Origin: Gnetum montanum
Taxonomy: Eukaryota > Streptophyta > Gnetopsida > Gnetales > Gnetaceae
Assembly: GCA_015680685.1 (NCBI GenBank)
Contig: MNCI01000952.1
Span: 877,316-941,315 of the forward strand
DNA: 64,000 bases
Reading direction: 5' to 3'
How positions within the stretch are numbered: position 1 is the stretch's first letter; every line of letters starts with the position of its first letter. The position numbers and the translations under genes are program-made. A model generated the notes under the pieces. That model was not told the DNA's origin. It saw only the letters and a program-made list of their open reading frames with translations, and ran no database searches. This document shows positions 38,321 to 49,872 of this stretch, piece after piece.

Positions 38321-40470
38321 TGTGGTCATTAGATTAGTCGTGAAGGAGATGCTCCATCATTTTTTAAGAACTAATAAGTGTTTCACCTTTTTTTTTCACA
38401 ATTTTTTATCATTTTCCTATTTTTTCCAAAAATTTTCAATTCTTCATATGTCTTCCATTTCTTAATATTTTTCTTTTCTTTATACTTTTCTCTTTTCTTA
38501 AATCATTTTCTTTATGTTTATGCATGTTGTTTAAGTTTTTATTAATAAAATTGCCAAGTCATGATGTAGAAGTCAACGCTATGTATTGGGTTTTTATGCT
38601 ATGATATCAAGATGATTGGGTAAGTAATTATGTAAAGCAGTGAGACCGCCTCCTCCATCCCTCAAATTCTCTAAATAAAAGGTCTTTATCATGGAAACAA
38701 TTTGGTTCTTCTTTCATGAAACTAAAATTAATGAATCATCATTGCATCTTAAAGAAAGAGGGAATGACCAAGTGCGAATGGAAAAGGGTGTGACCTCAAG
38801 GAGACTTGTCGAATTGTCTTCTTGACTTCCTTCGTGTGGTTTATGACTCCTCTTGGAATATATCATCACTCCTACATTGACCAATAAAAAGGAAGCTATG
38901 TCTTTTCATGGTGTGGTTCCCATTTCAAAAAACTTAAAATCCAAAAAAAAGGGGACAAAAAAAAATAATAGTGGAAATTTAAAGCACACCACTTAGATAT
39001 AATAATGGGCTACAAGCACTAGTTATGGGGCTGGAAAGACATGTTACCCATGCCTAAAGGCTCCCCTCTAACTAAGGCCCTTTCTTGCTTCTTTTCTTTT
39101 CTTCTCTTTTTAGCGTGATGCTTGTTCTTTGAGGTGGTTGTGGACTCATGGTGGTCAACAAGAAAGAACACATCAATGTCAAATCATTATTCATGATATG
39201 AACTTGGTCTAAACTTGGGTGGATATGTATGTTGATAATTTTAATCATATTTCTCACAAGAACCTATTGTGGACATGGTTAAGTACCTTACATCTTAATC
39301 TTTGCAATTCCTTCTCATCCCATAATTCACCTCATTTCTACATGCAATTATGAGCCTTTTAGTTTTGTGTAGTATAGTGCAAAATCCAAACCAATGTAGT
39401 TGTGTGTTTTTTGGAACAAAGACATGATCTACATTTAACTTCTAGGGTGCCAACAGACATCTATAGAAGTGGTTATGCAAGGGCATTATGGCAAGAGCCT
39501 TCTTTAGGAAGGACCCACTTACATAACTTTCGTTAATCATGGCTTTGAGCTAACCTTTACATCTTTTAGAACATCAGTGACAATTTCTCTGAATTTATGC
39601 ATGATTTTGGGACTACTTCTCATTTGTTCTATTAATTTTTCCTAATTTTCCATTTCCATATCCATTAATATTTTCGTGTCATCTTCTGAATTAGACCTTT
39701 GGTTTCAATTGTTCGAAAACTTGTGCACCTTTGAAGTTAAACTCATTAGTCATGGGGGCTAGGGATGAATTTTTTGAAATTTTTTTAAAAAAATTAACAT
39801 CCTATTTTTGAACATTGTGGTAACTAATAGTAATTGATCAAAATAATGTGAACAACTTGATGGTTTTAGTTACCTCGTAACCTTGGGCATAGTATGCTAT
39901 CATCACCTTATGCTTAAATGCAAAATAAGGGATTCAAAAAAGGTTAATTATTAAAGAAAATTTATCAAAACTAATGTTGATCCATTGGTAACTCTAGGTG
40001 ATGCTAAAAGAAACACCTAAGGAAGAAGGTCTTTTACCAACCACAAAAGCAAAACCAATAGGGGGACAATGGAGGATATGACCATGGACAAATCATAGTG
40101 CACATAAAAAAAGCAGTTCAAACATCACATGTTTACTAGATCCATGGGACAATGAGAAAAAAATTTAGTCCATCCTTCAAGAATGTTCTACATAACCAGA
40201 GAAGCATCAACATAATTATCAAGGTTAGAAGTCTACCACTACTAGCGACAACAAGAAGAATCATCTTCAATGGATTTTTGAAGAGCTATATAAATTTTGC
40301 AATCTTCAATGTCTATCTAGTCATTTTGTCATTTTTTCATTTTGTAATGCATCCACTCGAATAAAATTTTGTAATGCAGCACTCAAAGTCAATCAATAGT
40401 TAGCATCAATTACTATTCCCATCATTTCCAGTTTGTTATCATGTTAACTCAAGGATGAGTTTTTATTCAG
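38321..40470 (+). other. Element F 3' untranslated region with conserved blocks
   Basis: This is non-coding and closely similar to 46080-48225 in G and, in blocks, to B and E. The hairpin GGTGTGGTTCCC/GGAAA...CACACC is at 38910-38990. CCCATGCCTAAAGG is near 39048, and CAAGGGCATTATGGCAAGAG near 39478. The ORF 40152-40364 is a chance frame present in shifted form in G (47887). Confidence 0.7.
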
Positions 40471-40481
40471 TTGTGGGGATA
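40471..40481 (+). promoter_or_regulatory. Element F polypurine tract
   Basis: TTGTGGGGATA immediately before the 3' LTR, after the conserved GAGTTTTTATTCAG. Confidence 0.7.
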
Positions 40482-41422
40482 TGATGAAACATCGGTTGGC
40501 TACATTGACACAGCTACTTCGATGTAGCCATATTAACATAATCACTTCAATGTAGCCACTTCGAGGTAGCTGCTTCAAGGCAATTGCCTTGATGTAACTT
40601 CTTCGATGTAATAACTTCAAAGTAGCTGCCTCAATGCATGTAATGATACATTAATGTGGCCTTGTCAATGCAGTGTTTGTTTCTACCTATAAATACACAT
40701 GCTCCTACCATTTATTGGCATTCTTTTCTCAATAGAGTAGCGTAACTCTTGCATTTTTATTCCATAGTCTTAGAAAATAGTTAGTGAGTACCCACAATGT
40801 GGATCTGAGTCAATTGTATGGTGTCTTATTCAAGTGGAAATGTACTAAGACACATTCCATGAATGGTAATAAGATTAAGATTAATTATTATTCATTACAG
40901 CACTTTGACTTAGATTAGATTTAGTTTCCATGTATTTAATTAATATTTATGTTTTCATGAATGTTAATGAATTGGCAGTGCAACCAATTTCAAGCGTAAA
41001 CACATATTTGCTTGGTAATCCCAACAACGTTATTGCTTAGTTCGCCAAGTAGCATAGTGCTTGGTAATCTTAGCAGTGGATATGTGAGTTCAAGACATGT
41101 ATTGCAAGCTAAGATCAGACACTGATCACCTGTAGGCTAGTTTAGACTTTACTTTCCATTATTAATTAGTTTAAATAATTTATTTCTTTTATTATCGTTA
41201 GGAGTAGCATAAGGCCGAAACAACATCAAGAATCATATGCCTCACTTTGAACTAAACCATACATAACAACACTACCACTAGTCCAAGTGGAAAGACAACG
41301 AACTACGATCAATGCTTAACGATCTAAATGCACAACTAGTCCCATCCATGGAATTCAACAGGATCGTGCATGAATGTTTGTGATTCATATGGTTGGGCGT
41401 AGGGGGTACTTGCTGCTCATCA
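40482..41422 (+). repeat. Element F 3' LTR (941 bp)
   Basis: It begins TGATGAAACATCGGTTGGC and ends TGCTGCTCATCA. It matches the F 5' LTR with the nested solo LTR removed. U3 carries the CTTCGATGTAGCCA-type array at 40510-40640. The TATA box is at about 40687. Confidence 0.9.
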
Positions 41423-41427
41423 CATTG

Positions 41428-42305
41428 AGATATAAACTTGCTAAAAAACATGTTCTATTATAGTTTTTAAACCCACATGAACTACTAAGTACTGAATATG
41501 ATGCTATCATGCCTCAAAATTTGTTATGGAAAAAGGTTAATAACTTGGAGAGATCAAAGCTTTTGTTGAATAGTCTTTGCCAAAATTCCATTAAAATGGT
41601 TAAAGAAGAAATTCAGTTTGTGTGCAACCAAACATTCTTAAATAATTAAGCTTATTTCATTAGAAAATTGGTTGTTGGAAAGATCAATGTTTTGTGTTAT
41701 CTACATGCCTCTATTTCCATAAAGGTATCTATCCACTCAAATTATTTCTTGATAGGACAAAATCCCCCTATGTTTGAGATTGGCAACTTCCTTTGAAATG
41801 GATTCTCTAAACATGTTTTTAGAAGGATGTAAGATCTAAACTATCAAGAAGATCATACTTAGCTACCTTTCCACAACCTAGCTATTTTGCAATTTTAGAT
41901 TGTTCATGCTTAGATTCAAAACAATTTTGAATCTGCAAGAAAACATTCATTTGCAATTGAAAGTCAACTACAACTGCAAACATTAAATTAGGAAAAAATT
42001 GGTGTTGTAATTGGAAAGATGTGGAGTGGTTAAAGGGAAAATAAATTTTAAATGTCCAAAAACATGGCAAAAATTAAGGAAATGTTGTAAAATTTTAGGA
42101 AGCTTTAAAAATGAAGTAACAACATCGAACGTAATTTCGTTTTTGAAATGGAAAATGCAAAACATGGCTAATCCATTATGTTTCTTGTAACTATGATGAA
42201 ATCTACTCTCATCCTTGAAGCTACTATTTTTGTTACAACAAGAAATCTTAGTAGTTATTTCATTACATTCAATTTCAATCTCTCATCATTATGCTTTAGA
42301 AAAAC
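41428..42305. other. AT-rich spacer, no gene seen
   Basis: About 880 bases of AT-rich sequence between element F and the copia remnant. The short ORFs on the minus strand (41882-42165) have no supporting features. Confidence 0.45.
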
Positions 42306-42576
42306 ACTATTATTAGAGATGTGAAGATAAAATCTATAATTAACTTATGTTGAACTTCACTTTTCTTATCAACTATTTGTTTAGTTTTAGAATTATCTAA
42401 ATATATGAAAAGAAGAGTTAAGATATCTAAAATTGTTGTAAAAGAAAGACTGAAGACATGTCCAAGTTAACTATGGATTGACATCATTATTGTAACCTTG
42501 GATTTGTCTATTTAAATCTATCTTTAGTCGATTATGGGTAGTAACTTGAGAGTGTCATCTATTGTGTAAGGGTTGT

Positions 42577-43451
42577 TGATGAAGCACATTTTTGTATGCT
42601 CTGATGTCGAGTACCCGATGTTAGAGCCTCGACGTCAAGTATTCGATGTCAAAGTGCAGACACAATGTTGGATATCCCATGTTGCAAGGTATACGCCAAC
42701 CTATAAATATAGCGCTTGGGCACACGATTTGGGCATTAGTTTCATTGGTTTTTCATAGTTTTGTCAATAAAGTACCCAAATTCTTGCAGTTTTATTCTGT
42801 AATCTTAGAGAACAGTCAGTGAGTGCCCACAAAGTGAATCTGAGTCAGTTGTACGAAGTCTTATTCGATTGGCAATGTACCTAGACATATTTGACGAACG
42901 ACAATAAGATTCAGATTCATTATTATTCATTGCAACACTTTAACTTAGATTAGATTTACTTTCCATGCAATTTACTTTTCATGTACTTGGCTAATATTTA
43001 CATTTTCATACATCTTAATTAATTAGGCACATAAGTACGATCGCTTCAAGCATGCATATGACTCTTGATAATCCCAACAACGCTTAATGTTTAGTAACTC
43101 AGCAGCATTATATGTATTCAAGATGTGCACGGGAAGTGGGATCGGATACTTATGTTAGGGTAGTTGATTATTAATTAGCAATTAGATTAGTTGAATTGAT
43201 TATAAATTGAGTTTCAACCTATTGTTAATCGTAGAACAATAAAATATAAAATAATAAAAATCATATGCCTCACTCTAGACTAAACCATATGTGACAAAGC
43301 TACCACTAGTCCAAGTGGGAAGACAGCAAACTACAATCAAGGCATAGCGATCTCGATGCCACAACTAATCCTATCCACAGAATTTGATCGGATCGTGTGT
43401 GAATGCTTATGATCCGTATGGTTGGGTGTAGGGGTACCTCACCACTCATCA
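42577..43451 (+). repeat. Element G 5' LTR (875 bp)
   Basis: It starts TGATGAAGCACATTTTTG and ends CACCACTCATCA. U3 has inverted segments GATGTCGAG and CTCGACGTC (42602-42640). The TATA box CCTATAAATA is at about 42700. Confidence 0.92.
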
Positions 43452-43470
43452 TTAGCGCCATTGCCAGGGA
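43452..43470 (+). promoter_or_regulatory. Element G primer-binding site, tRNA-Asp type
   Basis: TTAGCGCCATTGCCAGGGA directly after the LTR. It differs from TGGCGCCGTTGCCGGGGA by three G-to-A changes (plus the leading T). Confidence 0.78.
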
Positions 43471-43576
43471 TGATGCTAGTTATCTAGATTAGTTATATTA
43501 TACACGATCGTTGTAAAGGAATTAACAATATATCTTTTAGAAACTATTAACTCACACACACCATAAACCAAGAACA

Positions 43577-46079
43577 ATGTCTCTCTCACATGGAAGTGAC
43601 TATGCATTGTATAGCGAACACATTCATTGGAGAACTAATGAGATATACGATGAAGAAGATTGGAGTGATCAACCTTATGCAGGGATTTCTTATGATCATG
43701 ACCACCCTAACAACACTCAAAGACTACATTCACCTACAGTAGACAATCTTGGAGGAGATGACGTGAGTCCTGAACTAAGGGAGACCTCAAGGCCTAAGAC
43801 CTCCTCTAAACCTAGACAAGATAAATCAAGGGACCATGGGGAGAACTATAGATGCCATGGTGATTCTCCCAATTCCTCATCTTCCTCTTCCTCTTCAATT
43901 TCTAGTTCTAATCAAGATGAACGCAGGTATAAAGATAGAGCTCCACTACGGGGTCAAGATAAAGATAGAGATCAAACCCAAGGGAAAAATCAAAGACATC
44001 ACAATGAGCATAGATAAGATCATCATAATCAAACTAATAGAGATAGAAATTTTTTTCACAACATGTCTGATGACGATGAATCCTTATTGGCCACTAAGAG
44101 CTTGATGCATATCACAAAGGCAATTAAGATACCTTATAGGCATCACAAGAAAAGTCGCCTACCTAGGCTTGATATTAATAATATTCCTAAGTTCATGGGA
44201 GGCTATGATTCTTATCCACAACATCATCTACAAGCCTTTCATGATGCTTGTGCCTTATACAACATTGAAAGTGGGTGGCAAAAGCTTAAGCTCTTTCCTA
44301 GGATACTAATCAATGAAGTTGAAAGTTGGTATAGATCATTGGAACCAAGTTCCATTCACCAGTGGTCCATAATGTTGGAACTTTTCAATGAAAAATATGA
44401 AACCTATGCGATAAGTGTCCAACCTAAGAAAAGAAATCCAAGAGTGAAAGTAAGAAAATCATAAACCCTTGGAAGTGGCCTTGGAAAGATACTATTCACT
44501 ACTACATAGATGCCTAGGCCATGATTTCTCTGAGGAAAGGCAACTTTTCCACATCATAGATGGGCTTTGTAATGAAATAAGGGAGACCCTTTGGATGTAT
44601 GCTTCAGGTCAATTATATGAGCTATGAATCCATCAGATCAAAGAGTTAATCTAGCATGTGGCAAAAGAAGAAGCAAAGCTATGTAGACAAGAGAATGTAG
44701 AGGAAAATAACTAGGAGAAAACTCTGCAAAAGAAAAGTGTCCTTATCTATGATAAGGAAAAAGAGGTACCTCTCGATGAGGTGATTTCACAACGGACCTT
44801 GCCAATATAAAATTCTATCATTGAGATTAAAGAAAAGTTGGATAAGATGTCAAAATCAATGAATGAAAGAGGTAAAACGTGCAAAGAAAATCATAGAGGA
44901 GAGAGTAGCACAAAACAAATCAGGTGATCATAACAAAAGGAGGAAAAAGAACCAAGAAACAGCTAGGAACACTTTTCAGCAAGAAGGGGAAATGGCCGTA
45001 GAAGAAGAGGTTATAGACTCAACCATCGAAGAGGATGGTAGATGTGACATTTGCCTATCTGACCATCCAAAGGGCCATTACCCAATCTTGTTACATCTAC
45101 ATGAGTATTGGGCAAGGGCATTAAATTCAAAGTTTGTACAAAAGTACATGCCTAGGAGATTTCCTCTTCTGCACAGTAATTTTAGACAACCCCAAAACCA
45201 ACTGTACTATCTTGGGAGGACTTATTACCAACCTCAACACTGGCATCAACTGTAGTGGCAACAACCACAATTGTGGGGAAGGCCACCACTAAACCAACCC
45301 TACCCTTACTACTAGTCGAACTCATACAGATATTATGTTCAACAATCTATTTCCCTGACTGGTTCTACTTCCTCTACCTCAAATCACTACTACCACTGTC
45401 CTAAATATCAATATCCCATAACATCTTATATGAGGTCACCACCTCACATTTCTCATCCTTTGGCATATCCTCAATATTCTCATACTCACATGCCACTGCT
45501 AGCAACACAGGAAGGTTCGACCCACAATATCAACAAATAGATGCCACTTGTGCTGCAAATGTGCATAGACATGCTAATACCAATGGGCCTCAATCGCAAC
45601 ATAGGAAACATCCCTTCTAGAGGAAAGGCCATAAGCCAAAGCAAACCACGCATGGACCCACCACATCATTTGAGCTAGCACAATTTCAATCTGGTGCAAT
45701 GCCTTCCTTTTCACAACCAACGTCCTCTAACCCTACGCAAAAGCCAACAACTATCACCACTCCAACACAAGACATAAACGATGAACCTATTACTGTGGAA
45801 AGACAGCAAAATCCATGCATCACTGCTAATAGTAAAGGGTGCAACTGTGGGCCAAAAATTCAAAATATTAACACAACCCACAACAAAGCTAAGGAACAAG
45901 TGTGTGAACAAAGACCAGTCTATGTAGTAGCTACTAAACCAGAAGACACCTAGTGGTTTGAAAATGAGATTTTAGGATTATTTCAAAGATGCATGGAGAC
46001 AATGGATCTACTTATTAGTTCTAGACTTAAGAAAATGGACCAAATAAAGGACTTAGACACATATATCTTACAGAACTAA
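43577..46079 (+). pseudogene. gag: Element G gag pseudogene
   Basis: The start MSLSHGSDY at 43577 opens 146 codons with an acidic then Ser-rich, Arg/Asp/Lys-rich composition. The same frame resumes at 44063 with the gag core: INNIPKFMGGYDSYPQHHLQ, AFHDACALYNIESGWQKLK and FPRILINEVESWYRSLEPS. After a frameshift, 44863-45255 carries a charged coiled-coil-like part and a Cys-His cluster near 45044 (CDICLSDHPKGHY; the last Cys is His). The last part, 45699-46079, runs through PVYVVATKPEDT, an in-frame TAG, and LISSRLKKMDQIKDLDTYI to a TAA at 46077. No protease D-S/T-G, RT or integrase motif is present. Of the gypsy gags here it is the least decayed. Confidence 0.82.
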
Positions 46080-48225
46080 TAAGTATTTTTCACCTTTTTT
46101 TGTTTTACAATTTTTTATCATTTTCCTATTTCTTCCAAACTTTTTTGATGCTTCATATGTTTTCCATTTCTTAATATTTTTCTTTTCTTTATATTTTTCT
46201 CTTTTCTTAAGTCATTTTTTTTCTTTATGAATGTATTTTTATGTTGTTGTTAATAATATTGCCAAGTCATGATGCAGAAGTCAACACTATGTGTTGGGTT
46301 TTTTGTGCTATGTTTTCAAGATGATTGCGTAAGTAATTATGTAAAGTAGTGAGACCACCTCATCCATCTCTCCAATTCTTTGAATAAAAGGTCTTTTTCA
46401 TGGAAACAATTTGGTTCTTCTTTTATGAAACTAAAATTCATTAGTCATCATTGTATCTTGAAGAAAGAGGGAATGACCAAGTGGGAATGGCAAAGGGTGT
46501 GACCTCAAGGAGACTTGTTGGGTTCTCTTCTTGACTTCCTTCATGTGTTTTACAACTCCTCTGGGAATGTATCATCACTCCTCCATCAACTAATGAAAAG
46601 GAAGCTTTGTCTTTACATGGTGTGGTTCCCATCCAAAAAAACAAAACAAAAAACATTAAAAAAAAAAAGGAAAAACAAGGAAGAGATAAAAATAATAATA
46701 ATAAATAATGGGAATTCAAAGCACACCCCTTAGACACAATAATGGGCTACAAGCACTAGTTATGGGGCTAAAAAGACATGTTACCCATGCCAGAAGGCAC
46801 GCCTCTAACTAAGGCCCTTCTTTCCTTCTTCTCTTTTCTTCTCTTTTTGGAGTGATGTTTGTTCTTTGTGGTGGTCATGGACTCATGGTCGTCGGCAAGA
46901 AGGAACACATTAATGTGAGGTCACTATTCATGGTATGGGCTTGGTCTAAGCTTGGACGAATAGGTATGTTGATCATTTTAATCATACTTTTCACAAGAAC
47001 CCATTGTGAATATGTTCAAGTACCTTACATCTCGATCTCTGCAATCCCTTCTCATCCCATTATTCACCTCACTGTTGCATGCGATTATGAGCCTTTTGGT
47101 TTTGTGTAGTATAGTGCAACATCCTAACCACGGTAGTTGTGTGTTGTTTGGAACAAAGGCATGGTCTACATTTAACTTCTCAGGTGCCCATAGACATCTA
47201 CAAAAATGGTTATGCAAGGGCATTATGCCAAGAGCCTGCTTTGGGGAGGACCCACTTACATAACTTTTGTTGATCATGGCTTTGAACTAACCTTTACATC
47301 TTCCAAAACATCACTAACGGTTTCTCTGAATTTATGCATGATTTTGGAACTACTTCTCATCTGTTTCATTAACTTTTACTACTTTTCTATTTCCATATCC
47401 ATTAATATTTCTTGGCCATCTTCTATATTAGACCTTTAGTTTCAATTATTCAAAAACCTATGTGCTTCCGGAGTTATGCTTATTACTCATGGGGGCAAGG
47501 GATGCCTGCTTTAAAATTTTTGAAATTTTCCCAACATCCTATTTTTCAACATCATGGTAACTAATAGTAATTGATAAAATAATGTGAACAACTTGATGAT
47601 TTTAGTTACCTCATAGCCTTGGGCATAGTATGCTATAATCACCTTATGCTTAGATGAAAAATAAGGGCTTTGAAAAGGGCTAATTATTAAGGAAAATTTA
47701 CCACAACTAATGTTGATCCTTTGGTGATTGCAGGTGATGCTAAAAGAAACACCTAAGAAAAAAGGTCTTTTACCAAGCATGAATACAAAGCCAAGAGAGG
47801 GACAACAAAGGATATGACCATGGGAAAATTATAGCACATACAAGATAGCAACTCAAGCTTTGCATGTTTGCTAGATCCATGGGGCGATGAGAAGAAATTT
47901 TAGTCCACCCTTCATGAATGTTCTGCATAACCAGAGAAGCATCAACATAACAATCAAGGTTAAAAGTGTGCCACCGCTAATGACAAAAAGGAGAATCATC
48001 TTTAGTGGATTCTTGAAGGCCTTTGTAAACTTTGTAATCTTCAATGTCTGTCCAGTATTTTTGTCACTCTATCATTTTGTATGCACCCACTCGAATAAAA
48101 TTTTGTAATGTGGCACTTAGAGTCAGTTAGTAGTTTGCATATCATCAATAATCCCATACATTCCCAATATTTTCTAAGAAACTTATTCCTCATTTTGTTT
48201 AACTCAAGGAGGAGTTTTCATTCAG
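46080..48225 (+). other. Element G 3' untranslated region with conserved blocks
   Basis: This is non-coding. Landmarks are GTGTGACCTCAAGGAGACTT at 46497, the hairpin GGTGTGGTTCCC/GGGAA...CACACC at 46619-46727 with an A-rich loop, CATGTTACCCATGCCAGAAGG at 46777, and CAAGGGCATTATGCCAAGAG at 47214 followed by GGGGAGGACCCACTTACATA. The overlapping ORFs at 46441-47439 on both strands reflect these conserved blocks and are not supported as genes. Confidence 0.72.
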
Positions 48226-48236
48226 TTGTGGGGGTA
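48226..48236 (+). promoter_or_regulatory. Element G polypurine tract
   Basis: TTGTGGGGGTA immediately before the 3' LTR, after GGAGGAGTTTTCATTCAG. Confidence 0.75.
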
Positions 48237-49081
48237 TGTTCAAGCATGTTTTTGTATGCTCCGATGTCAGGTACCCAATGTCAGAGCCCAAATGCAATGC
48301 TAGATATCTGATGTCGTAGGATATACACTAGCCTATAAATATAGCACTTGGGCGCATAATTTGGACATTAGTTTCAATAGTTTTTCATAGTTTTGTCAAT
48401 AGAGTAGCCAAATTCTTGCAGTTTTATTCCGTGATCTTAGAGAATAGTCAGTGAGTGCCCACAGAGTGGATCTAAGTCAGTTGTACGAAGTCTTATTTGA
48501 TTGGCAATGTACCTGAACATATTCCACGAATGGTAATAAGATCGAGATTGAATCTTATTCATTGCAGCACTTTGACTTAGATTAGATTTACTTTCCATGC
48601 AATTTACTTTTCATGTACTTATTTAATATTTACATTTTCATACATCTTAATTAATTAGGCACATAAGTATGATCACTTTGAGTATGCATATAACTCTTGG
48701 TAATCCCAACAACACTTAATGTTTGGTAACCCAGCAATGTTATACGTGTTCAAGATGTGCATGGGAAGTGGGATCGGATACTTATGTTAGGGTAGTTTAT
48801 TATTAATTAGCAATTAGATAGTTGAATTAATTATAAATTGAGTTTCAACCTATTGTTAATTGTAGAACAATAAAATATAAAATAATAAAATCATATGCCT
48901 CACTCTAGACTAAACCATACGTGATAAAGCTACCACTAGTCCAAGTGGGAAGATAGTGAACTACGATCAAGGCATAGCAATTTCGATGCCATAGCTAGTC
49001 CCATCCATAGAATTTGACCAAATCATGTGTAAACACTTGTGATTCGTATGGTTGGGCGTAGGGGTACCTCATTACTCATCA
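48237..49081 (+). repeat. Element G 3' LTR (845 bp)
   Basis: It starts TGTTCAAGCATGTTTTTG and ends ATTACTCATCA. U3 is shorter than in the 5' copy by a deletion of part of the GATGTC region. The TATA box CCTATAAATA is at about 48333. A perfect 8-bp AATAAGAT/ATCTTATT hairpin lies at 48535-48559. Confidence 0.92.
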
Positions 49082-49287
49082 GTTGTTATGATGAAAGCAA
49101 CTAACTTGTAATCTTTAGATCTCCATAATTTGAAAATGTTGTAAAAATTGCTAAGTTGTTATCCTATTTATCTCTCTTGTTTCTCTCTCACTCCATTCTA
49201 CAAAGTTTATTTATCTATTGTTATGTTATTTTCTCTGCCAATAATATTTGCAAATAATAATTTTGCATAACACATAATTTGTTAACA

Positions 49288-49872
49288 ATTGGTATTGAAG
49301 CACAAGGTTAAGTTGTGTAATGTTAGTTCCTAGTTGAGCACAAAAAGTTTTAAAAGGTGGTTTGGGTTATGTTAGTGGGAGTTATGTACAAGATAATGAA
49401 TATGTCTTGTATTTTTTTTTTCTCATTGATGAATAAAACAAATGGAAAAAGAAAAGAGACTAAGATGCTAACACTATGGTAATATTGGATATGTGAAAAG
49501 GTATTGCTTTGTTTTAAGACATGATGATGTCTCTAGTAATGTTTTACCCTCTAGTATGTTGTTGAAAAGACCTATCTTGTTATGTCAAAGTGTGAGCTAG
49601 ACATCTCTTTTGTTTTGTTCAAGTTTTTTGTTAGCATGTGTTATCGTCTTTTTGAGGTAGTATTTGGTAATGCTAGTGTAATGCTATCTCATGTGGTTTT
49701 AGCCAGAGGAAGCCTAGTCCATTAGGATGTTTTATGCAAGGATGCTCCTTAGAGAGTTCTATGCATACCTTTAATTTTTCTGCATGTTTTGAAAGGCATG
49801 GCATGTTGATTGATGAAGTCATTCTAGCTTGCTTTTTCATCAGTATGAGTGATTTGTCTTCAAGTGAGAGAT
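49288..49872 (+). pseudogene. Copia remnant H internal region, gag zinc-knuckle trace
   Basis: About 585 bases lie between primer site and polypurine tract. Near 49465-49510 the plus strand reads as a degraded CCHC knuckle: Cys, stop, His, Tyr, then GNIGYVKRYC, where the copia pattern has C-Y-H-C-G...H-x4-C. No protease, integrase or RT was seen, so a large deletion removed pol. Confidence 0.55.

Larger units (their letters stand above)
33624..41422 (+). mobile_element. Element F: gag-only (non-autonomous) gypsy-type LTR element
   Basis: The element has a 5' LTR (33624-35437, interrupted by a solo LTR), primer site, a gag-like region, no RT, RNase H or integrase, the conserved 3' untranslated region, polypurine tract and 3' LTR (40482-41422). 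It is flanked by CATAG and CATTG, a 5-bp duplication with one change. Without the nested 856 bp it is about 6.9 kb. The absence of pol, together with intact LTR, primer and polypurine sites, suggests mobilisation by proteins from an autonomous relative. Element G has the same organisation. Confidence 0.88.
42577..49081 (+). mobile_element. Element G: gag-only (non-autonomous) gypsy-type LTR element
   Basis: This is a 6505-bp element with LTRs 42577-43451 and 48237-49081, flanked by a perfect 5-bp duplication GTTGT (42572-42576 and 49082-49086). Internal order: tRNA-Asp-type primer site, gag, no protease core, RT, RNase H or integrase, the conserved 3' untranslated region and polypurine tract. 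It sits within the 5' LTR of copia remnant H. Its gag and 3' region are closely similar to those of F, while its U3 is different. Confidence 0.93.

Noticed and set aside
46441-47439. Cluster of ORFs of 72-99 codons on both strands in element G
   Set aside because: They lie in the conserved untranslated region, and the equivalent frames in F are shifted or broken, so conservation is not at protein level.
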